Position numbers and translations under genes: made by a program. The notes under the pieces are model-generated. The model saw only the letters and a program-made list of their open reading frames with translations. It ran no database searches and was not told where the DNA came from. 64,000 nucleotides of DNA from contig NZ_FNQB01000006.1 in the NCBI RefSeq assembly GCF_900107455.1, forward strand, positions 186,001 through 250,000, written 5' to 3'. Position 1 is the first letter of the stretch. Each line of letters opens with the position of its first letter. This document shows positions 54,667-63,199 of this stretch, piece by piece. The DNA is from Asanoa ishikariensis (lineage in GTDB: Bacteria > Actinomycetota > Actinomycetes > Mycobacteriales > Micromonosporaceae).

Positions 54667-55476
54667 TCAGGCCTGACACGTCGGGCACCAGTAGGAGTTG
54701 CGCCCCGCCAACCCGGCCCGCGCGATCGCGGTGCCGCAGATCAGGCACGGTTGACCGGTGCGGCGGTAGACGTAGACCTCACCACCGTGCCGGTCCACCC
54801 GCGGCGCCCGACCCATCGCCTCGGGCAGGTGCGCGCTGTGCACAGTGTCGATCCGCCCCCGCGAGACCCCCTCTGCCATCAACCCGCACAGGTCGGTCCA
54901 GAGCGAGGACAGCACAGCGGAGGACAGCGACCGGCCAGGCCGGGTCGGCCCGATGCCGGCCCGGAACAGCACCTCGCTGGCGTACACCAACCCGACCCCC
55001 GCCAAAAGCGACTGGTCGAGCAGCAGCCCCGCGACGGCCGAGGAGCTGCGCCCGATGCGTGCGAGGGCAGCGGCCGGATCGGCGTCGGAACGCAACGGGT
55101 CCGCACCGAGCCGCGACCGCAACGCCGCGACCTCCGGCGGGGTCAACACCGAGCAGTCCGTCGGCCCGCGCAGGTCGAGCCAGTGCCCACCGCCGACCAT
55201 CCGCATCCGCACCTGCCCGACCGGCGGCTCCGGGGCCAACCCGGCCCCGTCGGTCACCGTGCCGTAGAGCCCGAGATGCACGTGCACCGTCGACCCGGAG
55301 TCGTAGTGGTGCAGCAGATGCTTCCCGTGCGCCTCGGTCGAGGTCAGCAGCCTCCCCGACAGCAGCGCGGCCCCGGAAGCGAAGCGGCCCTGCGGGCTGG
55401 TGAGCTCGACCTTGTGCCCGACGAACAACGAGCGATGCCGGGCCGCCAACCGATGGATCGTGTGACCTTCCGGCAT
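54667..55476 (-). CDS. Fpg/Nei-family DNA glycosylase (endonuclease VIII-like)
   Basis: A 269-residue base-excision repair enzyme. The N terminus MPEGHTIHRLA has the catalytic Pro2 and Glu3 and the Nei-like 'GHTIHR' form. GKHLLHHYDSG carries the conserved lysine, LDQSLLAGVGLVYASEVLF is the helix-two-turn-helix, and a C-terminal four-cysteine zinc finger (CLICG ... YWCPTCQ) is present. The sequence fits the Nei2-type actinobacterial group acting on oxidised pyrimidines. It lies alone, next to a lipoprotein gene on the same strand. Confidence 0.92.
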   Translation of the reverse strand: MPEGHTIHRLAARHRSLFVGHKVELTSPQGRFASGAALLSGRLLTSTEAHGKHLLHHYDSGSTVHVHLGLYGTVTDGAGLAPEPPVGQVRMRMVGGGHWLDLRGPTDCSVLTPPEVAALRSRLGADPLRSDADPAAALARIGRSSSAVAGLLLDQSLLAGVGLVYASEVLFRAGIGPTRPGRSLSSAVLSSLWTDLCGLMAEGVSRGRIDTVHSAHLPEAMGRAPRVDRHGGEVYVYRRTGQPCLICGTAIARAGLAGRNSYWCPTCQA

Positions 55477-55483
55477 CCGAACC

Positions 55484-56071
55484 TCAGGGTGCGTCGGGCG
55501 CCGCCTGCTCAGCCGCAGGAGACGGGGAGCCTGTGGTCCCGCCGCTGACCGTAGCCGTCGCCGTGATCGTCTTCTTCGCCACGGGGCCTCCGCCGACGGT
55601 CATCAGCAGATATGTGTGCTTGGCGGTCTCCCCCGGACCCCAGTCGCCGCAGGAGAACGAGAACGACTGCGACCCCGAGGCGTCGAACGTGTCGTAGACG
55701 CCCGGGCCGTCGACCGAGATGGTGACCTTGTCGGTGCCGGTCACCTTCCACTCGACGGTGACCTCGCGGCCGTTGGGCCACTGACCGGACGGGCAATGCG
55801 GCTTCTGCGAGATCCGGAAGTACTGGATCCACGGATCCTTGCGCTGCTCGCCGCCGTTCGAGCCGCCGTTCTCGCCGCCGGCCGGCTCGATGGCCGTCGC
55901 CGAAGGGCTAGGGGTCAGGTCGGCGTCGGTGGGGGTGTCCTCGCCGATCACGTACGACGCGCCGGTGGGCGTCTCGGCTCCGAGGTTGTTGCCGGGTTTC
56001 TCACCGCACCCGGTCAACAGCGTTGCCGCAACGGCGGTGAGCAGCACGAGTGGGGTGCGGAAGGTCCTCAT
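55484..56071 (-). CDS. Lipoprotein of unknown function
   Basis: A 195-residue lipoprotein. The signal peptide ends at the lipobox LLTGC (Cys22). A long Thr/Pro/Gly-rich linker leads to an exported beta-sandwich-like domain of about 90 residues (VTVEWKVTGTDKVTISVDGPGVYDTF ... TYLLMTVGGG) with two cysteines (HCPSG, SCGDW). I do not know the family. The signal-peptide codons contain a GTTGCCGCAAC motif (56022-56032). A TACCGT 8 nt upstream of the ATG could be its -10. Confidence 0.8.
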   Translation of the reverse strand: MRTFRTPLVLLTAVAATLLTGCGEKPGNNLGAETPTGASYVIGEDTPTDADLTPSPSATAIEPAGGENGGSNGGEQRKDPWIQYFRISQKPHCPSGQWPNGREVTVEWKVTGTDKVTISVDGPGVYDTFDASGSQSFSFSCGDWGPGETAKHTYLLMTVGGGPVAKKTITATATVSGGTTGSPSPAAEQAAPDAP

Positions 56072-56158
56072 GGCTTAACACGGTAGGAACCGATCGAGCC
56101 GGGCGAATCCCGCTTTCGTGCCGCTTCACCGTCGCGTTCCCGACGCCACCCGATCCGA

Positions 56159-57403
56159 CTACCGCGGAACCTGGATCCGCCCCTGCACCGCGGCGAGCGC
56201 GATGTCCCGCCGAACCACCGCGTCCGCCAGCGTCACCTGGTCGACCAGCGCGTAAGCCGCGTCCCGGGCGGCGGCCAGGTCCGGGCCGGTAGCGGTCGCC
56301 GAAAGCACCCGACCACCTGCGGAAACAAGCGCACCCGAGGAGGAGCGCGCCGTGCCCGCGTGGACGAAGCCAGGACCTTCAGCGCCAGAGATCACGTCAC
56401 CGGTACGGGCGGACTCCGGGTAACCGGCCGACGCGATGACCACCGTCACCGCGGCACCCGGCCGCCAACGCAACGGAGGCAACGCGGCGAGCGTCCCGGT
56501 GGCCGCCGCCCGAAGCAGGTCGGCCAGCGGCGTCTCCAGCAGGGCGAGCACGACCTGCGACTCCGGGTCGCCGAAGCGGGCGTTGAACTCGATCACCTTC
56601 GGCCCGCCGCTGGTCAACGCCAGTCCGACGTAGAGCAGCCCGGCGAACGGCCGACCACGCCGGCGCAGCTCCGCCAACGTCGGGTGGACGACCTGCTCGA
56701 GCACGTCCGGCACGAGCGACGACGGCGCCCACGGCAGCGGGGCGTACGCACCCATCCCGCCGGTGTTGAGCCCGGTGTCACCCTCGCCGATCCGCTTGAA
56801 GTCCTGCGCCGGCAGCAGCGGAACGGCGGTCTCGCCGTCACACACCACGAACAGCGAGACCTCGGGCCCGGCGAGGTACTCCTCGACCACCACGCGACCG
56901 CAGTCGGCCGCGTGCGCCAGCGCGGCGTCCCGGTCGTCGGTGACCAGGACGCCCTTGCCGGCCGCGAGCCCGTCGTTCTTCACCACGTACGGCGTGCCGA
57001 ACCGATCGAGCGCCGAAGCGACGACGGACAGGTCGCTGGTGGACACCGACGCGGCGGTCGGCACCCCGGCGGCGTCCATGACCTCGTTGGCGAAGGTCTT
57101 CGAGCCCTCGATCTCGGCGGCCGCCGCGGTCGGGCCGAAGCAGGCGATGCCCTTGGCCCGCACCGCGTCGGCGACCCCGGCGACCAACGGCGCCTCCGGA
57201 CCGACCACGACCAGGTCGGCGCCGACCTCGACCGCCAGCGCGGCGACCGCGTCCGGGTTCATCTGGTCGACCGGAAACAGCTCGGCGACCTGGGCGATGC
57301 CCGGGTTGCCGGGTGCCGCGATCAGCGTGACACCCGGCGAAGCCGCAAGACCGATGGCGAGGGCATGCTCACGCCCGCCGTTACCAATGAGAAGAATGCG
57401 CAC
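56159..57403 (-). CDS. purD: Phosphoribosylamine-glycine ligase (GAR synthetase)
   Basis: A 414-residue ATP-grasp enzyme of purine synthesis joining glycine to phosphoribosylamine. The N domain starts MRILLIGNGGREHALA; ATP-grasp parts include GSKTFANEVMDAAGVPTA, VVKNDGLAAGKGVLV, QDFKRIGEGDTGLNTGGMGAY and VIEFNARFGDPE. Length is typical. It starts 11 nt after purA and forms an operon with it. Confidence 0.97.
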   Translation of the reverse strand: MRILLIGNGGREHALAIGLAASPGVTLIAAPGNPGIAQVAELFPVDQMNPDAVAALAVEVGADLVVVGPEAPLVAGVADAVRAKGIACFGPTAAAAEIEGSKTFANEVMDAAGVPTAASVSTSDLSVVASALDRFGTPYVVKNDGLAAGKGVLVTDDRDAALAHAADCGRVVVEEYLAGPEVSLFVVCDGETAVPLLPAQDFKRIGEGDTGLNTGGMGAYAPLPWAPSSLVPDVLEQVVHPTLAELRRRGRPFAGLLYVGLALTSGGPKVIEFNARFGDPESQVVLALLETPLADLLRAAATGTLAALPPLRWRPGAAVTVVIASAGYPESARTGDVISGAEGPGFVHAGTARSSSGALVSAGGRVLSATATGPDLAAARDAAYALVDQVTLADAVVRRDIALAAVQGRIQVPR

Positions 57404-57414
57404 GATGTCGGATC

Positions 57415-58779
<1,365 letters not shown>

Positions 58780-58827
58780 CTAACAACAAACGAACAGATG
58801 CCTGCTTGGGGCGCGAGGAGACCGACC

Positions 58828-59757
58828 GTGTACGACGTGGTGCTGCTGACGCTTGCCGAGGGCGCGGGTGAGGCGTGTTGCGGAGCGGACGCCTGTTCGA
58901 CGGACACCCTGCGGGCGCCGGTTCGGGCGTGTCTGGACGCGCTCGCCGCCGCCGGTGCCCGGGTCGAGACCGTCACCGCCCACTCTGACCAGGACATCGA
59001 CGCCGCGCTGGCGCGCTTCGACGGTCCCGCCCGCGAAGACGGTCTGACCTGGCCCGACAGCGACAGCAAGACCCGGCTGGTGGTGGCGACCGCGACGGAC
59101 GGCCAGTTGCGGCACGTGGTGCGGCGGCTGGTCCGCCGGTACGCGCCACCGCCCAGCCGCCGGCCCGCGGACCTCGCCGGAAACCGGACCGTGCCGGACC
59201 TGCCGGCCCTGGCCGTGCTCCCGATGGGCCCGGCCTCCCGCGACCTCGTCACCCAGCTAGGCCTCCCGCGCGACCCGGCCGAGGTCGCGGCGGTCGCCCT
59301 CGGCGGCACGGTACGGCGGCTGGACCTGCTGCGTACCGATGCCGGCTCGGTCACCCTCGACGGCGCCCTGGTCGGCGGCCGCGGCGAGGGACAGCCCACC
59401 TGGCGCGGCCGGGTCGAGGTCGACGACGCCGTGCTCACCGATGGCGAGGACCAGGTGCTGGCGTGCGCGGTGGGCAACGCCGGCGGGTACGCCGAGCTCG
59501 ACGGGTTGCCGCTGCTGGCCGGCGCCGACCCGACGTCCGGGCAGATCGAGGTCGCGGTAGCCGTCCCGGTGGTCTCCCGGTCGCTGTTCGGCAAGGCCAA
59601 GGTGCGGGTGGAGGTACGCCGCGCCCGCGGCCGCGCCGTCGCCGTGCTGCCGCGCGACGAAGAGGTGCCGTTCGTCGACGACGGCGTGGCCGGCAAGCTG
59701 ACCCGCAAACGATCCTGGTGGATCGAACCCGGCGCCTGGGCCGTTTACACCCACTGA
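58828..59757 (+). CDS. Diacylglycerol-kinase-like protein lacking the GGDGT loop
   Basis: A 309-residue protein with the DAGK/YegS lipid-kinase layout. The middle segment AVLPMGPASRDLVTQLGLPRDPAEVAAVALGGTVRRLDLL corresponds to the family's 'LPlGTaNdfARslGiP' region, and the C-terminal beta-sandwich (GQIEVAVAVPVVSRSLFGKAKVRVEV ... GAWAVYTH) fits too. The nucleotide loop GGDGT expected near residue 95 is instead ATATDGQ. The protein may therefore be inactive or use another chemistry. GAGGAG lies 7 nt before the GTG. It diverges from purA. Family membership is inferred. Confidence 0.7.
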   Translation: MYDVVLLTLAEGAGEACCGADACSTDTLRAPVRACLDALAAAGARVETVTAHSDQDIDAALARFDGPAREDGLTWPDSDSKTRLVVATATDGQLRHVVRRLVRRYAPPPSRRPADLAGNRTVPDLPALAVLPMGPASRDLVTQLGLPRDPAEVAAVALGGTVRRLDLLRTDAGSVTLDGALVGGRGEGQPTWRGRVEVDDAVLTDGEDQVLACAVGNAGGYAELDGLPLLAGADPTSGQIEVAVAVPVVSRSLFGKAKVRVEVRRARGRAVAVLPRDEEVPFVDDGVAGKLTRKRSWWIEPGAWAVYTH

Positions 59758-59835
59758 TCTCCCGGCGGTCGGCCACACACGCGAACGCCCCTTACTCTTG
59801 GTGCTGGTGTGACCGCTGTTGTGGAGGTGACCGGC

Positions 59836-62595
59836 GTGGTTGACGATTCGGACCGGGTCTACCGGCCCAGTGGCAACGGCGCGGCGCAGTGGCCGGGCGC
59901 CGAGCAGCCATGGCCGCCGGCCGAGCCCGACGCCGGGTCTGCCGACCAGGATCCGGCCGAGCCCGGTCCCGGTCCCGTGCACGGCGGTCCGGGGCAAGGC
60001 GGTTCGGTGCACGGCGGTTCGGGGCACGGTGGTTCGGGGCACGGTGGCCCGGTGCACGGCGGTCCGCCGGTGCCTCCGCCACCGCCGCCGATCCGGGTGC
60101 CGGCACCGCCCGCGCCGCCGCCGATCAACCGGCCCGGCATGCCCATGCCCGCGCCGGCGCTGCCGCAGCAGCCCGGGCCCGGCCGCAACGCACACCCGCC
60201 CCGCTCCGGTCCTGGCAACTACCCACAGCCGCCGGTGCCGCCGCACGGCGGGCCGGTCTATTACCCACAACCGCCGGCGCCGCCGCACGGCGGGCCGGTC
60301 CATCGCCCGCAACCGCCGGCGCCCCCGCACGCCGGGCCGGTCCATCAGCCACAACCGCCGGCGCCGCCGCACGCCGGGCCGCCCCACCACCCACAACCGC
60401 CGGCGCCCCCGCACACCGGGCCGCCCCATCACCCACAACCGCCGGCGCCCCCGCACACCGGGCCGCCCCATCACCCACAACCGCCGGCGCCCCCGCACGC
60501 CGGGCCGATTTACCGGCCGCAGCCGCCGGCACCGCCGCACCCGTCGGACTACCCGGGCGCCGGCCCGAACCCGCCCGCACCGCGCCCGCCGGCGATGCCG
60601 GGGCGCCCCCCTGCGACGCCGCCGGCGCCGCCCGGGCAGGCGCCTCAAAGCGCCGCCGTGCCCCTCCAGCGCAACGGTGATGGCCGGGTGGCTGGCACCC
60701 CTTGGTCCCAACCTCCGCAGCGTCCGCCGACGCCGCTGGCCGGTCTGCCGGCTCCAGCGCCCACCAGCCCATCGCCCACGCACGGAAGCGCGTTGCCGCA
60801 ACACCAGGGCAGCCCACCGGCCCACCCCGCCGCGTCGTCGCAACCCGCCGGGGACTCAGCGGACGCCCCCCGGGGATTGCCGCAACACGACGGCGCGCGG
60901 GAAGGGCACGCCAGCGCGTTGCCGCAGCACGACGGCCCGCGGGACCAGCACGCCAGCGCGTTGCCGCAACACCTCGGCGAGTTGCCGCAACACCCAGGTC
61001 CGCCCGGCGAACACTTCTCCGAGCCGCCGCAACCTGGCGGCGGCCGGGAAGAGCAACCGAGCGGGTTGCCGCAACACAGCGGCGGACCTCGGGAGCTACC
61101 CCACGGGTTGCCGCCCCGCGAAGACGGGCAAGCAGAGCAACGCGGCGGGTTGCCGCAACACAGTGGCGCACCCCCGGAGCAACCCCGCGCGCTGCCGCAA
61201 CGCGAAGACGGGCAAGCAGAGCAACCCGGCGGGTCGCCGGAACACGACGACGAGCCAGAAGATCAGCCCAGCGGGTTGCCGCAATACGACGACGAGCCAG
61301 TCGAGCAGTACGGCGCCTTGCGGCAACACGACGACGAGCCAGAAGATCAGCACGGCGTTTTGCCGCAATACAACGACGCGCCGGTCGAGCAGTACAGCGG
61401 CTTACGGCAGTACGACGACGAGCCAATCCAGCAGCACACCGGGTTGCCGCAACACTTGGGCGCTCCCCCGCAACACCCTGGGGCGCCGCGTTCGCCGAAT
61501 GCCTCGGTGCCGCCGCACGTGCTCTCGATGGCCGGCGACCTCGGACCCGGTGAAATCGCTCCTGGGGTCGTCGAGGTGCCGCAACAGGGCGTCTACCGGA
61601 TGCCTACGCCGTCGGCGGCGCCCGCGACTGCCAATCCCCGCGCCGACCGGGCGCCCGACGGTGCCGTGCCGACCGCGGACGACTTCGCCCGTCGCCGGGC
61701 TTTGCGGGCGCCCGACCCGATCGCCACCTCCGGGGTGCGCGCCGTGGTCAACCGCACCTCGATGGGCCTGGTGAAGCTGCCGCCCGGCACCCACGAGCGG
61801 GAGCGCCGTCAGGGCATCGACACGATTCGGCGCAACTTCGGCGGGCTGCGGCAGGTCACCGTTGTCAACCCGAAGGGCGGTGCGGGCAAGACCGTTGCGA
61901 TCCTGCTGCTCGCGATGACCTTTGGGCAGAAGCGCGGCGGGTACGTGCTGGCCTGGGACAACAACGAGACCCAGGGCACCCTGGGCATGCGCGCCCAGCA
62001 GGACTTCCACAACCGCACGGTGCGCGACCTGCTGCGCGACCTGGCGCAGTTCCGCGGGGCGCAGGGCCGGGTCGGCGACCTCTCGCAGTACGTGCGGGCG
62101 CAGGGCGAGGGCATGTTCGACGTGCTCGCCTCGGACGAGTCAGCGACCGCCGGCGAGATGCTGACGGCGGCCGCGTTCGCGCACATCCGCGACGTGGTCA
62201 GCCGGTTCTACAAGTTGATCTTCGTCGACACCGGCAACAACGTGCGTGCGCAGAACTGGCAGGCCGCGATCGACGCGACCGACCAGCTCGTGGTGACGAT
62301 GTCGGCCCGCAACGACTCCGCCGAGACCGCCGCCCGGATGCTCGACCACCTCGAGCAGACCGGCCGGCACCGGCTCGTCCGGCAGGCGGTCACCGTGGTG
62401 TCGATGCCGCCGTCCCGGCGCGAGATCGACCTGCCGCCGATCGAGAGCCACTTCGCCGCGCGCACGCGAGCCGTCCTGCTCGCGCCCTACGAGCGCCTGA
62501 TCGACACCGGCGAGCCGCTCCGGTACGCCGGCCTCAGCCGAGAGACCCGCGACGCTTGGTTGCGGATCGCGGCTGCGGTGGCGGAGGGCCTGTAG
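59836..62595 (+). CDS. EspI-like MinD/ParA-type ATPase with long repeat-rich N terminus
   Basis: A 919-residue protein. Residues 1-660 are low complexity: GGSGH pentapeptide repeats (about 50-77), eight 14-residue proline-rich repeats (129-240), a Pro/Ala linker, then about seventeen 14-residue units with LPQH at their start (320-546). The last 255 residues are a MinD/ParA-like ATPase with deviant Walker A PKGGAGKT (Lys680), LAWDNNETQGTLGMRAQ and LIFVDTGNNVRAQNW. The closest build known to me is mycobacterial EspI of ESX-1, but no ESX genes are here. The GTG at 59836 follows GTGGAGGTG at good spacing; GTG 59809 would add nine residues. One TTA codon occurs (61402). Confidence 0.85.
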   Translation: MVDDSDRVYRPSGNGAAQWPGAEQPWPPAEPDAGSADQDPAEPGPGPVHGGPGQGGSVHGGSGHGGSGHGGPVHGGPPVPPPPPPIRVPAPPAPPPINRPGMPMPAPALPQQPGPGRNAHPPRSGPGNYPQPPVPPHGGPVYYPQPPAPPHGGPVHRPQPPAPPHAGPVHQPQPPAPPHAGPPHHPQPPAPPHTGPPHHPQPPAPPHTGPPHHPQPPAPPHAGPIYRPQPPAPPHPSDYPGAGPNPPAPRPPAMPGRPPATPPAPPGQAPQSAAVPLQRNGDGRVAGTPWSQPPQRPPTPLAGLPAPAPTSPSPTHGSALPQHQGSPPAHPAASSQPAGDSADAPRGLPQHDGAREGHASALPQHDGPRDQHASALPQHLGELPQHPGPPGEHFSEPPQPGGGREEQPSGLPQHSGGPRELPHGLPPREDGQAEQRGGLPQHSGAPPEQPRALPQREDGQAEQPGGSPEHDDEPEDQPSGLPQYDDEPVEQYGALRQHDDEPEDQHGVLPQYNDAPVEQYSGLRQYDDEPIQQHTGLPQHLGAPPQHPGAPRSPNASVPPHVLSMAGDLGPGEIAPGVVEVPQQGVYRMPTPSAAPATANPRADRAPDGAVPTADDFARRRALRAPDPIATSGVRAVVNRTSMGLVKLPPGTHERERRQGIDTIRRNFGGLRQVTVVNPKGGAGKTVAILLLAMTFGQKRGGYVLAWDNNETQGTLGMRAQQDFHNRTVRDLLRDLAQFRGAQGRVGDLSQYVRAQGEGMFDVLASDESATAGEMLTAAAFAHIRDVVSRFYKLIFVDTGNNVRAQNWQAAIDATDQLVVTMSARNDSAETAARMLDHLEQTGRHRLVRQAVTVVSMPPSRREIDLPPIESHFAARTRAVLLAPYERLIDTGEPLRYAGLSRETRDAWLRIAAAVAEGL
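60220..60555 (+). repeat. 42-bp coding repeat, eight copies (proline-rich 14-mers)
   Basis: Eight contiguous in-frame 42-bp units encode variants of PQPPAPPHAGPVHQ. Units are nearly identical in the middle copies and more diverged at both ends, as in an expanding minisatellite. Confidence 0.9.
60793..61473 (+). repeat. 42-bp coding repeat centred on TTGCCGCAA, about seventeen units
   Basis: Units begin at 60793, 60835, 60877, 60919, 60961 (half unit), 60982, 61024, 61066, 61108, 61150, 61192, 61234, 61276, 61318, 61360, 61402 and 61444. Ten carry exact TTGCSGCAA and the rest diverged forms. The encoded 14-mer starts LPQH or LPQY and continues with acidic residues (DDEPEDQ). A 21-bp half-period is visible at 60961-60982 and 61444-61465. 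Confidence 0.9.
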
Positions 62596-62598
62596 ATC

Positions 62599-63024
62599 TC
62601 AGCCGCTGAGGGCGTCGGCGGCCGCGGGGTCGCAGTCGCGGACAAACTGGGCGCACCGGGCGGCCTCGTCCGACTCGCCGATCACGTCGGCGGCCCGGGA
62701 GAGCACGTAGAGGCTGTGCAGGAAGCCGCGGTTGCCCTCGTGCGACCACGGCACCGGCCCGTGGCCCTTCCAGCCGCTGCGCCGGAGCTGGTCCAGGCCC
62801 CGGTGGTAGCCGGTGCGGGCGTAGGCGTACGCGGTGACCGCGCGGCCCTCGTCGAGTGCCCGCTGGGCCAGCTCGGCCCAGGCCGCACTCGAAGTCGGGT
62901 GTGCGGCAGCGGCCTGCTCGTAGGCGGCTTCGCTGCCGTCCTTCGCGGCCGCTTCCAGGGCGGCGGCCGCCGCCTCGTCGACCGGGATCCGGGTCGCCGG
63001 CGGCTCGGGCATCAGGTTCTGCAT
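62599..63024 (-). CDS. DUF3151 family protein
   Basis: A protein of about 141 residues of the actinobacterial DUF3151 family. Conserved runs are AHPTSSAAWAELAQRALDEG, AYAYARTGYHRGLDQLRRSG and WKGHGPVPWSHEGNRGFL, with ARCAQFVRDCDPAAADAL at the end. It has a TPR-like helical look; the function is unknown. The ATG start is chosen; GTG 63030 and TTG 63036 are possible. It converges with the EspI-like gene 3 nt away. Confidence 0.88.
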   Translation of the reverse strand: MQNLMPEPPATRIPVDEAAAAALEAAAKDGSEAAYEQAAAAHPTSSAAWAELAQRALDEGRAVTAYAYARTGYHRGLDQLRRSGWKGHGPVPWSHEGNRGFLHSLYVLSRAADVIGESDEAARCAQFVRDCDPAAADALSG

Positions 63025-63157
63025 CAGCACATTCAACCGTGTGACCGAGGGCCGACGTTGGCTGAACGGCTGAGGCTTTCGTCACGCGTGCGGCGGAAGT
63101 GTGTACCGGCAGTCAGGACTACAAATAGAAATACGGAGCCTCCCCAGGACCCCGGTG

Positions 63158-63184
63158 CGAGAGCCCGGCACTGCCGGGCTCTCG
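63158..63184. promoter_or_regulatory. 12-bp inverted repeat upstream of the LOG-family gene
   Basis: CGAGAGCCCGGC (63158-63169) and GCCGGGCTCTCG (63173-63184) are perfect arms with a 3-nt centre. It lies between two divergent genes and over the place where a -35 of the LOG gene would be, so an operator is more likely than a terminator. Confidence 0.45.
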
Positions 63185-63186
63185 CG

Positions 63187-63192
63187 TACGTT
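63187..63192 (+). promoter_or_regulatory. -10 element of the LOG-family gene (leaderless type)
   Basis: TACGTT lies 7 nt before the GTG at 63200. Confidence 0.35.
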
Positions 63193-63199
63193 GTGGTGC

